Counted from the stretch's first letter, positions 38,771-47,396 are shown. The stretch is 64,000 nucleotides of DNA from Pseudomonadales bacterium (GCA_024234165.1 JACKOP010000004.1:396918-460917), one strand, 5' to 3'. The notes: generated by a model not told the origin, from the letters alone. Numbers and translations: made by a program.

Positions 38771-39376
38771 TCAGGCGGTGGTATCCACATGCGCCGTGGG
38801 CGGCCGGGCGACCACGACCATCGCCGCGCGCACCAGGCGGCCGTTCAGCGTGTAGCCCTTCTGCATCACCGCCACCACGCTGTTCGGCGCGGCACCCGGT
38901 GATTCGATCATCGACATCGCCTCGTGCAGCTCGGGGTTGAACGGCTGCCCGACGGGGTCGACCACCGCAACGTCGAACTTCTGCAGCACGTCGAGAAACG
39001 AGCGGTGCGTGAGCTCCACGCCATCGAACAGCGAACGCGTCGCCTCGTCGGCACCGTTCATCGCAGCCAGCGCACGCTCGAGGTTGTCGATCACCGGCAA
39101 CAGGGCGCCGGTGAAACGTTCGAGCGCGAACTTGCGTGCGTTCTCCACGTCGCGCTCGGCACGGCGGATCATGTTCTGCGCCTCGGCCTGCACGCGCAGC
39201 ATGCGGTCCTCGGTGGCCAGCAACTGTTCGCGCATGCCGGCCAGTTCGGCGTCCGTATCCGGTGCGTCCGTCGCTTGCGCTGCCTGCGGGTTCTCCCCGC
39301 CCGTCACCCCCGCTTGTGGCGTTTCGTTCTGCGCCGCGCCATTGCCGGCGTTCTGCCTGTTTTCCTCTGCCGTCAC
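38771..39376 (-). CDS. grpE: Nucleotide exchange factor GrpE
   Basis: This 201-residue dimeric exchange factor for DnaK has an acidic, low-complexity N-terminus, a long coiled-coil helix (AGMREQLLATEDRMLRVQAE, with RAERDVENARKFALERF) and the C-terminal beta domain (LQKFDVAVVDPVGQPFNPEL, VVAVMQKGYTLNGRLVRAAM). A GTG start at 39376 is preceded by GGGGGG. A good heat-shock promoter lies 38-66 bp upstream, so grpE is the first gene of the grpE-dnaK(-dnaJ-dapB) group. Confidence 0.95.
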   Translation of the reverse strand: MTAEENRQNAGNGAAQNETPQAGVTGGENPQAAQATDAPDTDAELAGMREQLLATEDRMLRVQAEAQNMIRRAERDVENARKFALERFTGALLPVIDNLERALAAMNGADEATRSLFDGVELTHRSFLDVLQKFDVAVVDPVGQPFNPELHEAMSMIESPGAAPNSVVAVMQKGYTLNGRLVRAAMVVVARPPTAHVDTTA

Positions 39377-39413
39377 GATGCCCCCCGTCCGTCATTTGAA
39401 AGCTGCTCCTGCC

Positions 39414-39442
39414 ACATGGGGGTGACATGCAGCCATTTCAAG
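39414..39442 (-). promoter_or_regulatory. Sigma-32 heat-shock promoter of grpE
   Basis: On the minus strand CTTGAAA (39442-39436) and CCCCATGT (39421-39414) are separated by 14 bases. This matches the E. coli sigma-32 consensus (CTTGAAA, 11-16, CCCCATNT). No CIRCE inverted repeat for HrcA is visible at this promoter, although hrcA is encoded nearby. Confidence 0.85.
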
Positions 39443-39645
39443 CGCAGCGGTCGGGATGCGCAGCCATCGCGCTGGAATCGATCGTGACTTTTCACTGCTT
39501 CCTCATCCGCGCGGATGATGCGCCCTCATCCGCACGGATACATCCTTGGCCGTATGCGAATCCCGGCAGAGGCACGACACGCTGCGCTCCGGGGGGATTT
39601 GCCCTTACCATACGGACTCACCAGACCAACAACAGGAGAAGCGTC

Positions 39646-40545
39646 ATGCGGTTCGGATTCCACATGTTCATGGTTCCCCCGTCGGAGCATCAGGAGATCG
39701 CCCGCACCGCCGACGCCTGGGGCTGGGACAGCGTCCAGGTGGCCGACGCGCCCTTCTTCCCGGAAAAGGTGTCCGTTCCCTACCCCTATACGCCGGATGG
39801 TTCGCGCTTCTGGCCGCTCGACGTCGAGGTGCTCGATCCGTGGATCGCGATCACCAACATGGCGGCCGTCACGCGCCGCATCCGCTTCCTGCCTTCGGTG
39901 CTCAGGCTGGCGATCCGCCAGCCGTTGCTCGAAGCGAAGAACCTGTTCTCGGTAGCTGCCGTCGCCAATGACCGGCTTGCCGTGGGAGTGGGCCTGGCGT
40001 GGATGCCGGAAGAGTTCAAATGGCTCGGCCAGGACATGAAGACCCGCGGCGCCCGCCAGGACGAAGCGATCCAGATCATCCGCCTGCTGATGCAAGGCGG
40101 TTTCCAGGAATTCCACGGCGAGCACTACGATTTCGACCGCCTGATCATGGCCCCGGTCCCGAAGAAGCCGATCCCGATCTACGTGGGCGGCACGACCCCG
40201 CCGGCGCTGAAGCGCGCCGCGCGCCTTGGCGACGGCTGGGTCAGCGTGATCCACAACAAGGAGGACGTGCCGGGTGTGCTGGCTGAACTGAACGGTTACC
40301 GGCGCGAATACGGGCGCGAGAACCTGCCCTTCGACATCATGATGCACTGTCCGAATGCCGATTCCCTCGACGATATCCGCCGCCTGGAAGACATGGGAGT
40401 CACCGATCTGCAGGCGACCCCGTGGAGCATGCCCGGCATTCTGGCCGAGATGGGCGTTGGCACGATCATGCAGCAGCAGCCGTCGCTCGAGGTGAAGCTG
40501 GACGCCATCAAACACTACGCGGACCGGGTCATCGCGAAGCTGTAG
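39646..40545 (+). CDS. Luciferase-like (LLM class, F420-dependent type) oxidoreductase
   Basis: This 299-residue TIM-barrel flavin/F420 oxidoreductase starts MRFGFHMFMVPPSEHQEIAR. The family marks are RIRFLPSVLRLAIRQPLLEAKNL, AVGVGLAWMPEEFKWLGQD and IPIYVGGTTPPALKRAARLG. AACAGGAGAAG lies just before the ATG; the upstream extension of the frame has no similarity. The cofactor (FMN or F420) cannot be decided from sequence. It sits alone, on the opposite strand, between hrcA and grpE, and converges with hrcA (16 bp apart). Its substrate is unknown and unrelated to heat shock as far as can be seen. Confidence 0.85.
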   Translation: MRFGFHMFMVPPSEHQEIARTADAWGWDSVQVADAPFFPEKVSVPYPYTPDGSRFWPLDVEVLDPWIAITNMAAVTRRIRFLPSVLRLAIRQPLLEAKNLFSVAAVANDRLAVGVGLAWMPEEFKWLGQDMKTRGARQDEAIQIIRLLMQGGFQEFHGEHYDFDRLIMAPVPKKPIPIYVGGTTPPALKRAARLGDGWVSVIHNKEDVPGVLAELNGYRREYGRENLPFDIMMHCPNADSLDDIRRLEDMGVTDLQATPWSMPGILAEMGVGTIMQQQPSLEVKLDAIKHYADRVIAKL

Positions 40546-40561
40546 CCGGGAGCGCTGCGGC

Positions 40562-41605
40562 TCAGGAGGAGCGCAGCGCGGCCGTCAGCATGCGGGCGGT
40601 GACGTCGACGACCGGGATCACGCGGTCGTAGGCCATGCGCGTGGGGCCGATCACGCCGATCACGCCGACCGTGCGCCCGCCTTCCTGGTACGGTGCGGTC
40701 ACCAGGCTGAAGTCGACCAGCGGTTCATAGTCCGCCTCTTCGCCGATGAAGATCTGCACGCCGTCGGCACGAGCGCTGCGCTCCATCAGGTGCAGGATGT
40801 CCTTCTGCTGCTGGAACGCCTCGAACAGTTCGCGCAGCCGCGCCATGTTGGCAGCAGATGCCGCATCCAGCAGGTGTGACTGCCCGGCAACCACATAACC
40901 GGCATCCTTCTTGTTTTCATCGGTTGCCAGCGCCCGGCTGGCGAGGTCCATCGCCGCCTCGAGCAGGCTGTCGATCGTCTCACGCGTGTTGCGCAGCGTA
41001 TTCAGCAGCGCGTCGCGGATCGACGCCAGGCCGTGCCCGGAGAAATGCGCATTGACGAAATTCGCGGCGACACGCAGTTCGTGCTCTTCGTATTCGCGTT
41101 CGGTGTGGATGATGCGGTTCTGCACCTCCTTCTCGTTCAGCACCAGGATCACCAGCACGCGCGATCCCGCGAGCGGCAGGAATTCGACGTGGCGCAACGT
41201 GACCTCGTCCTGCCGTGGCACCGTGACCAGCCCTGCCTGATGGGTGATGACCGACAGCAGGTTCGAGGTGGCGGCCAGCAGCTCGGCCGTGGTCTTGTCA
41301 GAGCCGAGCTGGGCCTTCAGCGCCTGGATCTCCTCGTGCAGCATCGGCTGCATCGTGACCAGACCGTCGATGAAGAAGCGGTAGCCCTTTGCGGTGGGAA
41401 TGCGTCCGGCCGAGGTGTGCGGCGTGGCAACGTAACCGCGGTTCTCGAGATCGGCCATCAGCGCACGCACGGTGGCCGGACTCACCGCCACGCCGCTGTG
41501 CTGCACCAGCGTGCGCGAACCGACGGGCTGACCCGCACGGATATAAAGCCCCACGAGGGTGCGCAGCAACACCTGCTGGCGTTCGGAAATCGGCACACCG
41601 CTCAT
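40562..41605 (-). CDS. hrcA: Heat-inducible transcription repressor HrcA
   Basis: This repressor of about 347 residues has an N-terminal winged helix (QQVLLRTLVGLYIRAGQPVG, VSPATVRALMADLENRGYV, HTSAGRIPTAKGYRFFID) and the usual C-terminal domain (VSRAAFE-like segment near IRDALLNTLRNTRETID, and GVIGVIGPTRMAYDRVIPVV at the end). The ATG at 41605 is chosen; a GTG 12 bases upstream overlaps its own ribosome-binding sequence. HrcA usually binds CIRCE elements, none of which I can see before grpE, so its local target may be elsewhere. Confidence 0.93.
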   Translation of the reverse strand: MSGVPISERQQVLLRTLVGLYIRAGQPVGSRTLVQHSGVAVSPATVRALMADLENRGYVATPHTSAGRIPTAKGYRFFIDGLVTMQPMLHEEIQALKAQLGSDKTTAELLAATSNLLSVITHQAGLVTVPRQDEVTLRHVEFLPLAGSRVLVILVLNEKEVQNRIIHTEREYEEHELRVAANFVNAHFSGHGLASIRDALLNTLRNTRETIDSLLEAAMDLASRALATDENKKDAGYVVAGQSHLLDAASAANMARLRELFEAFQQQKDILHLMERSARADGVQIFIGEEADYEPLVDFSLVTAPYQEGGRTVGVIGVIGPTRMAYDRVIPVVDVTARMLTAALRSS

Positions 41606-41820
41606 CGCCACAGGCACCTCTGTACACAGCCACCCCGGAGATCGTCATGGATTCTAGCATCGCACCCGCGTGATTCGGGTGCATCACGACGCACGCCACG
41701 ATGCACGCCCTGTCACCGTGCCCTGTCACCGTGCACCGTTCGCGGTTATGTTTCGCGGCGGCTCCGCGCTACCATTCACCAAGTCACCCTGCCCCCGAGG
41801 CCAACCCAGCGGCGCAACCG

Positions 41821-43491
41821 ATGCTGCATCACCTCTCGATCCGCAACTACACCCTGATCCCGGCGCTCGATCTCGATCTGGACGAGGGACTGACGGTCGT
41901 CACCGGAGAAACCGGAGCCGGCAAGTCGATCGTGCTCGACGCCCTCGGACTCGCACTCGGCAACCGTGCCGATTCACGCGCGATCCGCGCCGGTGCCGAA
42001 CGACTGGAAGTCAGTGCGAGCTTCGACCTCCGCGACACCCCTGCGGCAGCCGCGTGGCTCGCCGAGCGCGAACTCGACGATGCCGGCGAATGCCAGTTGC
42101 GCCGCGTCGTGACCCGCGACGGACGCAGCCGCGCGTGGATCAACGGTCGCCCGGCCACGCTGCAGGACATCAAGGAACTCGGCGACCTGCTGGTCGACAT
42201 CCACGGGCAGCACGAGCATCACTCGCTGCTGGCACGCGCGTCCCAGCAGCGGCTCATGGACGAATACGGCGAACACCTGCCGCTGTTGCGCCATGTATCG
42301 GCGGCGTGCGGTGCTTGGCGCGCGAGCCACGACGAACTCGCCTCACTGCGCACCAGCAGTCGCGAGCGCGAGGACCGGGCACGGTTGCTGGCGTATCAGC
42401 TCGGGGAGCTGGACGAACTCGCGCTGGCGCCGAACGAATGCGAGGCGCTGGAGCAGGAACAACGCCTGCTGGCCAACGCGGGTGAAATCACGCACACGAT
42501 CGCTGCAGTGCTCGCGCTGTGCGAAGGCGACGGCGACGGTGGCCTGCTGTCGGGGTTGCGGCGTGCCTGTACCACGATGCACGGGCTCGGCGAACTCGGC
42601 GAGCAAGCCGACAGTGCACGCCAGTTGCTCGAGTCTGCGCATATCCAGGTCGACGAGGCGCGCCGCGAACTGCAGTCGCTGGCGGAGCGTCTCGAAGCCG
42701 ACCCGCAGCGACTGGCCGAGGTGGAAGCACGGCTGTCGGCAATTTATACCGCCGCGCGCAAGCATCGCGTTGCAGCGACGGCATTGCCGGCATTGCGCGA
42801 CGAGATGCACCGCGAGGTGCAGGGGCTGCAAGGATCGGACGAGCGCATCGCAGAACTCGAGACGCAGGAACACGCGCGGCGCACCGCGTGGAAAGCACTG
42901 GCAGACGAGCTGAGTGCAGCGCGCGCGGTGACCGCCGGGCGCATCGCGCTGCAGGTCGGCGAACAACTGGCGTTCCTCGGCATGGAGAACTGCCGCTTCA
43001 GCGTGGCGATCCGGCCGCTGGCAGACCCGGATCCGACGCCGGCGGGTGCCGAGCAGATCGAGTTCCTGGTGGCGACGAATCCCGGTGCAGCGCCCGATGC
43101 GCTCGCGCGCGTGGCGTCGGGTGGGGAGCTCTCGCGCATCAGCCTCGCGATCCAGGTCATCATCGCCAGTCGCGCGACGACGCCGACGGTGATCTTCGAC
43201 GAAGTCGACGTGGGCATCGGCGGCGCAACGGCCGATGCAGTGGGCAAATTGCTGCAGACGCTGGCCGCGCGCATCCAGGTGATCTGCGTGACGCACCTGC
43301 CGCAGGTGGCGGCACGCGGCACGCAGCACCTGCGCGCGATGAAACGCAGCGACGGCGAATCGACCGCTGCCGAGCTGCAGCACCTCGATGACGAGGAACG
43401 CGTGGAAGAGCTCGCGCGCATGCTCGGTGCCAGCACGATCACGCGCAAGACCACGGCGCACGCGCGCGAGATGCTCGAGGCCGCACGCTAG
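41821..43491 (+). CDS. recN: DNA repair protein RecN
   Basis: This 556-residue SMC-like ATPase of recombinational repair has Walker A GETGAGKS (29-36), coiled-coil arms between about 160 and 360, the signature VASGGELSRISLAIQVI, and Walker B VIFDEVDVGIGGATADAVG with the D-loop and LPQVAARG switch. The ATG at 41821 gives the family start MLHHLSIRNYTLIPALDLDL; the frame upstream is not conserved. It diverges from hrcA (215-bp gap) and converges on fur. A 13-bp direct repeat, CCCTGTCACCGTG twice (41708-41733), lies in the gap. Confidence 0.96.
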   Translation: MLHHLSIRNYTLIPALDLDLDEGLTVVTGETGAGKSIVLDALGLALGNRADSRAIRAGAERLEVSASFDLRDTPAAAAWLAERELDDAGECQLRRVVTRDGRSRAWINGRPATLQDIKELGDLLVDIHGQHEHHSLLARASQQRLMDEYGEHLPLLRHVSAACGAWRASHDELASLRTSSREREDRARLLAYQLGELDELALAPNECEALEQEQRLLANAGEITHTIAAVLALCEGDGDGGLLSGLRRACTTMHGLGELGEQADSARQLLESAHIQVDEARRELQSLAERLEADPQRLAEVEARLSAIYTAARKHRVAATALPALRDEMHREVQGLQGSDERIAELETQEHARRTAWKALADELSAARAVTAGRIALQVGEQLAFLGMENCRFSVAIRPLADPDPTPAGAEQIEFLVATNPGAAPDALARVASGGELSRISLAIQVIIASRATTPTVIFDEVDVGIGGATADAVGKLLQTLAARIQVICVTHLPQVAARGTQHLRAMKRSDGESTAAELQHLDDEERVEELARMLGASTITRKTTAHAREMLEAAR

Positions 43492-43543
43492 ATCGGTACC
43501 GCCAACCCGGATCGCGGAGGATCCGCGTCGGCGCGTGGCTGGG

Positions 43544-43954
43544 TCAGGAAGGATTCTCGCGCACGTACAGCACCAGGCTGTGACCCACCAGTTCGAAACC
43601 ATGTTCGGCAACGATCGCGCGCTGCCGTGCTTCGATCTCGTCGTCGTGGAACTCGACGACGCGGCCGGTATCGACGCACACGATGTGATCGTGGTGTCCA
43701 CCGCGCGCCAGCTCGAACACCGAATGACCACCTTCGAAATTGTGACGCTCGACCAGCCCGGCCGATTCGAATTGCGTGAGCACGCGATAGACGGTCGCGA
43801 GACCGACGTCTTCCCCTGCTTCGAGCAACGCGCGGTAGACGTCCTCCGCACTCATGTGCTGGCTGGCCGGCGGGCGCGACATAAGCATCTGCAGAATCTT
43901 CAGGCGCGGAGCCGTCACCTTGAGCCCGGCCTTCTTGAGTCGACTGCTTTCCAT
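43544..43954 (-). CDS. fur: Ferric uptake regulator Fur
   Basis: This 136-residue iron-responsive repressor has an N-terminal winged helix (LKKAGLKVTAPRLKILQML, ATVYRVLTQFESAGLVERH) and the metal-binding segment HHDHIVCVDTGRVVEFHDD. The second Cys of the usual CxxC is Thr (CVDT), as in Pseudomonas Fur, and the C-terminal pair is also absent. The ATG at 43954 is chosen over an upstream in-frame ATG because family similarity starts there. It is divergent from bamE with 114 bp between, the same arrangement as in Pseudomonas. Confidence 0.95.
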   Translation of the reverse strand: MESSRLKKAGLKVTAPRLKILQMLMSRPPASQHMSAEDVYRALLEAGEDVGLATVYRVLTQFESAGLVERHNFEGGHSVFELARGGHHDHIVCVDTGRVVEFHDDEIEARQRAIVAEHGFELVGHSLVLYVRENPS

Positions 43955-44068
43955 CACTGCTTTCCTGTCGATCGGCCCCTGACGGGACCCGGGGATGCAA
44001 AGCACCCGATTGCTATGGGAGAATGCGCCCGCGAGGATGCGCTTCACGATACTGGAACAGTTTTTTCA

Positions 44069-44443
44069 ATGCAAAGACTTACGGTTGTTGCCCTGCTCTG
44101 CATGACGCTGGCCGGTTGCGGCGGTGTTCGCCTCGGCTTTCCGGGTGTTTACCGCATCGATGTCGCACAGGGCAACATCGTCACGCAGGACATGATCGAC
44201 AAGCTCAAGCCCGGCATGACGAAGCGCCAGGTGCGATTCGTGATGGGCACGCCGCTGGTGATCGACACCTTCGCACCCGATCGCTGGGACTATGTCTACC
44301 GCTACGCACGGGCCGGTGAACCGGAAACGGAAGAACGCGCCAGCCTGTTCTTCGAGAACGACGTGCTCACGCGCATCAGCGGCACGCTCGCTCCATCCGC
44401 AACCGGCGACACGCAAGCCGGGCAGGAAACGGACGAACCCTGA
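44069..44443 (+). CDS. bamE: Outer membrane protein assembly factor BamE (SmpA/OmlA)
   Basis: This 124-residue lipoprotein of the beta-barrel assembly complex has the signal peptide MQRLTVVALLCMTLAGC with lipobox LAGC (Cys17), then FPGVYRIDVAQGNIV, MIDKLKPGMTKRQVRFVMGT, the BamE core with PLVIDTFAPDRWDYVYRY, and FFENDVLTRISG. It sits in the inner leaflet of the outer membrane and stabilises BamA and BamD. It is divergent from fur and converges with rnfH. Confidence 0.95.
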   Translation: MQRLTVVALLCMTLAGCGGVRLGFPGVYRIDVAQGNIVTQDMIDKLKPGMTKRQVRFVMGTPLVIDTFAPDRWDYVYRYARAGEPETEERASLFFENDVLTRISGTLAPSATGDTQAGQETDEP

Positions 44444-44450
44444 AGACTGC

Positions 44451-44768
44451 TCAATCCCTGGTTGAAGCTGCCTTGCGCGCTCGCGCCTTGCGCGCGTCCT
44501 TCGGATCGGCACGCAACGGCCTGTAGATCTCCACGCGCTCGCCGTTTTCGAGCACCTGCGTGCGCGGGTTCGCCACTGCTTTGCCGAAGATGCCCAGCTT
44601 AGCAGTCGCCAGGTCGATGCCGTCGAACATCGAGGCGATTCCCGAACGCTCGGCCGCATCGAACACCGTCGTTCCAGGCGGAACCTCGAGCACGACGATG
44701 CGCTGGCGTTCAGGAAGCGCGTAGGCGACCTCGACGCGAATGCACCCTTCCATTTCAGCGCTCACCAT
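44451..44768 (-). CDS. rnfH: RnfH/RatB family ubiquitin-like protein
   Basis: This is a beta-grasp protein of about 105 residues. It has IRVEVAYALPERQRIVVLEV, PPGTTVFDAAERSGI and LGIFGKAVANPRTQVLENGE followed by EIYRPLRADPKDARKARA, which match the RnfH (RatB) family. The start at 44768 (MVSAEMEG) overlaps the ratA stop by 14 bp; an ATG 15 bases on is possible. It is co-transcribed with ratA, as in E. coli. The molecular role is not settled; the family is linked to the RatA toxin operon. Confidence 0.9.
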   Translation of the reverse strand: MVSAEMEGCIRVEVAYALPERQRIVVLEVPPGTTVFDAAERSGIASMFDGIDLATAKLGIFGKAVANPRTQVLENGERVEIYRPLRADPKDARKARARKAASTRD

Positions 44769-45192
44769 AGACCTGCCTTGCACGTCGGCACAGCGCATCG
44801 ACCAGGGTGTTGGCCATCGAATCGAACAGTTTGCGAGCAGCGCGTCCGGCGAGCACGTTGCGCATGCGAAACGCCAGATACAGGCTGACCTTGCAGGCGT
44901 CGTCACGCAGCGCCTCGAAACCCCACAAACCCTCGAAGCTGTCGAAAGGCCCTTCGACGAGTTCAAGTCGGATATGCCCGGGCTCGATGAGGTTGCGCGT
45001 CGTGAAGCTCTGGCGGATACCGGCCTTCGCCAGATGCAGACGTGCCTCGACCGCGGTATCGGTGCGTACGAGCACCTCGACGCCGACGCAACCGTCCATG
45101 AAGCTGGGATACGACTCGATGTCGTTCACCAGATCGAACATCGCCGGCGCGGGGTAGAGCAGCAGGGCGCTGCGTTCGATGCGGGTAGTCAT
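44755..45192 (-). CDS. ratA: Ribosome-association toxin / coenzyme Q-binding START-domain protein RatA
   Basis: This 145-residue polyketide-cyclase/START-fold protein has IERSALLLYPAPAMFDLVND, YPSFMDGCVGVEVL, LEPGHIRLELVEGPFDSFEG-like segments, and the C-terminal helix LFDSMANTLVDALCRRARQV. E. coli RatA blocks 70S assembly, and the same fold serves ubiquinone biosynthesis (Coq10). An AGGAGA directly before the ATG at 45192 supports the start. It is divergent from smpB (124 bp), an arrangement common in gammaproteobacteria. Confidence 0.93.
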   Translation of the reverse strand: MTTRIERSALLLYPAPAMFDLVNDIESYPSFMDGCVGVEVLVRTDTAVEARLHLAKAGIRQSFTTRNLIEPGHIRLELVEGPFDSFEGLWGFEALRDDACKVSLYLAFRMRNVLAGRAARKLFDSMANTLVDALCRRARQVYGER

Positions 45193-45316
45193 TCTCCTGG
45201 GTCGGCTGCTGGCGTGGACGGCCGGCACTATAAAGCCTGTGCAGCGGGTGGCACAAACCGGGGCGGCGGGCGTGCGTGCTAGAATCCGCGCCCCTTCACG
45301 CGTGCCTGGGCAAACG

Positions 45317-45793
45317 ATGAGCAGGAAGAAGGCGGGAACGGGCAGCACCACGATTGCCCTCAACCGCAAGGCCGGATTCGACTACTTCATCGAGGAGCGC
45401 TTCGAGGCCGGAATCGTGCTCGAAGGCTGGGAAGTGAAGAGCCTGCGTGCCGGCCGCGCACAACTGGTAGACAGCTACGTGCTGCTGAAGGACGGCGAGG
45501 CATGGCTGCTCGGCGCGCGTATCGAACCGCTGCCGAGTGCGAGCACCCACTTCGTTACCAGCCCCGATCGCACCAGGAAACTGCTGCTGAACCAGCGCGA
45601 ACTTTCGAAGCTGTTCGCGGGAGTGCAACGTGAGGGATACACCGCGGTGTGCACGGCGCTGTACTGGAAACGCCACCTCGTGAAGTGCGAGATTGCGCTC
45701 GCCAAAGGCAAGAAGCAGCACGACAAGCGCGCAACCGAAAAAGACCGCGACTGGGCGCTACAGAAGCAGCGCCTGTCCCGGCATGCCAAATAG
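45317..45793 (+). CDS. smpB: SsrA-binding protein SmpB
   Basis: This 158-residue partner of tmRNA in ribosome rescue has the start IALNRKAGFDYFIEERFEAG, the OB-fold GWEVKSLRAGRAQLVDSYV, LLLNQRELSKL, YWKRHLVKCEIALAKGKK, and the basic tail HDKRATEKDRDWALQKQRL, which folds into the decoding centre. The ATG at 45317 is chosen; in-frame sequence upstream has no similarity. The tmRNA gene follows 86 bp downstream on the same strand. Confidence 0.97.
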   Translation: MSRKKAGTGSTTIALNRKAGFDYFIEERFEAGIVLEGWEVKSLRAGRAQLVDSYVLLKDGEAWLLGARIEPLPSASTHFVTSPDRTRKLLLNQRELSKLFAGVQREGYTAVCTALYWKRHLVKCEIALAKGKKQHDKRATEKDRDWALQKQRLSRHAK

Positions 45794-45878
45794 ACACGCG
45801 AACTTTCATCGCAACGGGTGTCCAACTCAGCCGACGCGACGTGCTAAGCTGCCCGCGTTCGACGACACACGAGTTTAC

Positions 45879-46255
45879 GGGGGCGTTTTGGATTCGACGC
45901 CGGTTACGAAACCCGATGTGCATGCCGAGACGGCAACTGGTCTCGTAAATCCTTAGTTGCAAACCATAGTTGCCAACGACGACAACTACGCACTCGCTGC
46001 TTAATACCCAGTAGGGTGCCGTCTGACCGGAGCCGCGCCTGCGCGTCCGGGCTCTTCGGAGCACTCAGGCGTCATATCTCGCAGGATCGCGCTGAAGCTC
46101 GCCCGGGGCCGATGCGTTAAAACCCACCGGGATCGCCACTTCGATTGCCCTGTCGGCCGGGCAGCGAAGGGTTAAAGAAAATAGACCTGACTAAGCATGT
46201 AGAGCAGAAGGCAGAGGACTGACGGACGCGGGTTCAACTCCCGCCGCCTCCACCA
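45879..46255 (+). ncRNA. ssrA: Transfer-messenger RNA (tmRNA)
   Basis: The 5' end GGGGGCG pairs with CGCCTCC (46245-46251) to form the acceptor stem, followed by A and an encoded CCA (46253-46255). The T-arm GGTTCAACTCC lies just before. The tag reading frame (45972-46004) encodes ANDDNYALAA and stop. The tag is that of Pseudomonas-type gammaproteobacteria. The foreign element begins directly after the 3' end, which is a common integration site. Confidence 0.97.
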
Positions 46256-46263
46256 TAATGTGA

Positions 46264-46299
46264 AATCCCAACCCTTATCCGGTTGGGATTTTTTTTGCC
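46264..46299 (+). terminator. Intrinsic terminator of ssrA
   Basis: A 9-bp stem (AATCCCAAC and GTTGGGATT) around a short loop is followed by eight T residues on the plus strand, directly after the tmRNA gene. It is a clear rho-independent terminator. Confidence 0.9.
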
Positions 46300-46518
46300 C
46301 GTTCCCCCTGTGTTGGCGCGGTTTCCGGCCGTGTCCTCTTGAGCATGGCCCTCCGGAAGTCGCCGTTCCCGGCGGACTTTTCGCCCTTTTCCTCTCTCTG
46401 TTCTCTGCTGCCCTCTTGAGCATTCAAGGCTCGAAGTCGTGTGTTGGCGCGGGTTTGCGGGCCATCGGTTTGCTTCTTCGCTTGCTCTAGCGGGCGCGAC
46501 CGAGACAGCGAATGGCGC

Positions 46519-46540
46519 AAAAAAACCGCCTTGCGGCGGC
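46519..46540 (-). terminator. Intrinsic terminator after the minus-strand HTH gene pair
   Basis: Read on the minus strand, a GC-rich stem (CCGC...GCGG) is followed by seven T residues, 20 bp after the stop of the gene at 46561. This supports a minus-strand transcript ending here, and so the reality of the two short genes upstream. Confidence 0.65.
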
Positions 46541-46560
46541 GGGTCGGCGCGGCACGGGTA

Positions 46561-47040
46561 TCAGCGCCAGCCTGCCACCAGCGCCTCACGTTGGGCCAGC
46601 CAGGACGCCGACAACTTGCCGCGCAGCAACTGGCTGACACCCACCTCGAGGCGTCCCAAGGCGATGGCATCGATCAGGTCGGGGGCCAGTTGCGCCAGTC
46701 GGCTCATCTTGCTCGCTTGGCCGAGGTCGATGCCTTCGGCCGCCGCGATCTCGGTCATCGAGCTGAACCGTCCTTCGTCCAGCAGGCGCTGCCAGTGGTG
46801 CGCGAGGCCGAGCGCCCGCATAAAGGGGGTGTCCTGCGCCATCTCGCGCACCTGCCGCTCACGGAGGGCCTCGTCCAGGAATTCTTGCGGCGCGTCCAGC
46901 GGCGTGATGACCTGCTTTTTCAGGCCCCGGCGCACCAGTGTCCAGGGCAGGAAAGTTTCCATCTGCACGCCGCCAGCAGGCAGCGGCGTCTGGTAAGTCA
47001 CTGGGTCGCCCTTGGCGTGGCCGCGATGCTTCTTGCTCAC
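46561..47040 (-). CDS. HTH protein of the recombinase-accessory type (first of a pair)
   Basis: This 159-residue basic protein opens MSKKHRGHAKGDPVTYQTPL. Its C-terminal part has a helix-turn-helix-like segment (SSMTEIAAAEGIDLGQASKM) followed by RLAQLAPDLIDAIALGRLEV, a pattern I associate with small proteins or C-terminal domains near phage-type serine recombinases and ParB/KorB-like factors. No recombinase catalytic domain is present. It overlaps the next gene's stop by 4 bp and is followed by a terminator. The role is probably mobile-element maintenance or regulation; confidence in the family is moderate. Confidence 0.55.
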   Translation of the reverse strand: MSKKHRGHAKGDPVTYQTPLPAGGVQMETFLPWTLVRRGLKKQVITPLDAPQEFLDEALRERQVREMAQDTPFMRALGLAHHWQRLLDEGRFSSMTEIAAAEGIDLGQASKMSRLAQLAPDLIDAIALGRLEVGVSQLLRGKLSASWLAQREALVAGWR

Positions 47041-47396
47041 ACATTTTCCTCAAAACTGGCCATGAGCTGGCGCTGGGCGTGCCAGTCGACCATCAGGCGG
47101 TTTCGCTGAAACCACATCAGCGTCAACCGCCGTGGCTGCTTGCCCGCCATGAACTGCTCGATGATGTCGGGGGCCAGCAGGGTCAGTCGCAGCAGTTCGT
47201 TGACCACCGAGTGGTGCAGCTTCTCGGCGCGGGCGATGGCCGACCCGCTCTGCATCGCGCCGGTGTCCAGCAGGTGCTGCCAGTAGAAGGCCCGTGCCAC
47301 ACCGTCGAGCAGTGTCACGTCGTGGATGTGCCGGTCGTCGGCAGCCACGCGTTGGACGCCCCGCCGCCCGAGGCTGCTGGCGAGCCAGAACACCAT
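47037..47396 (-). CDS. HTH protein of the recombinase-accessory type (second of a pair)
   Basis: This protein of about 119 residues has the same C-terminal layout as its neighbour: DGVARAFYWQHLLDTG, SAIARAEKLHHSVVNELLRL, TLLAPDIIEQFMAGKQPRRL and a Trp-containing tail. Codons upstream of 47396 remain open to 47534 but look unrelated, so the true start is uncertain. It is the upstream member of an overlapping pair. The two probably arose by duplication. The gene may be cut at its 5' side. Confidence 0.45.
   Translation of the reverse strand: MVFWLASSLGRRGVQRVAADDRHIHDVTLLDGVARAFYWQHLLDTGAMQSGSAIARAEKLHHSVVNELLRLTLLAPDIIEQFMAGKQPRRLTLMWFQRNRLMVDWHAQRQLMASFEENV

Noticed and set aside
39377..39645. 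Possible CIRCE element for HrcA upstream of grpE
   Set aside because: I looked for the TTAGCACTC-N9-GAGTGCTAA pattern and did not find a match; only the sigma-32 promoter is clear.
41708..41733. Tandem 13-bp direct repeat CCCTGTCACCGTG before recN
   Set aside because: Only two copies in a GC-rich gap; it could be chance or simple slippage and has no palindromic form.
46256..47396. Search for an integrase next to the ssrA 3' end
   Set aside because: No tyrosine- or serine-recombinase catalytic motif is visible in any frame; the two small HTH genes are not integrases by themselves.
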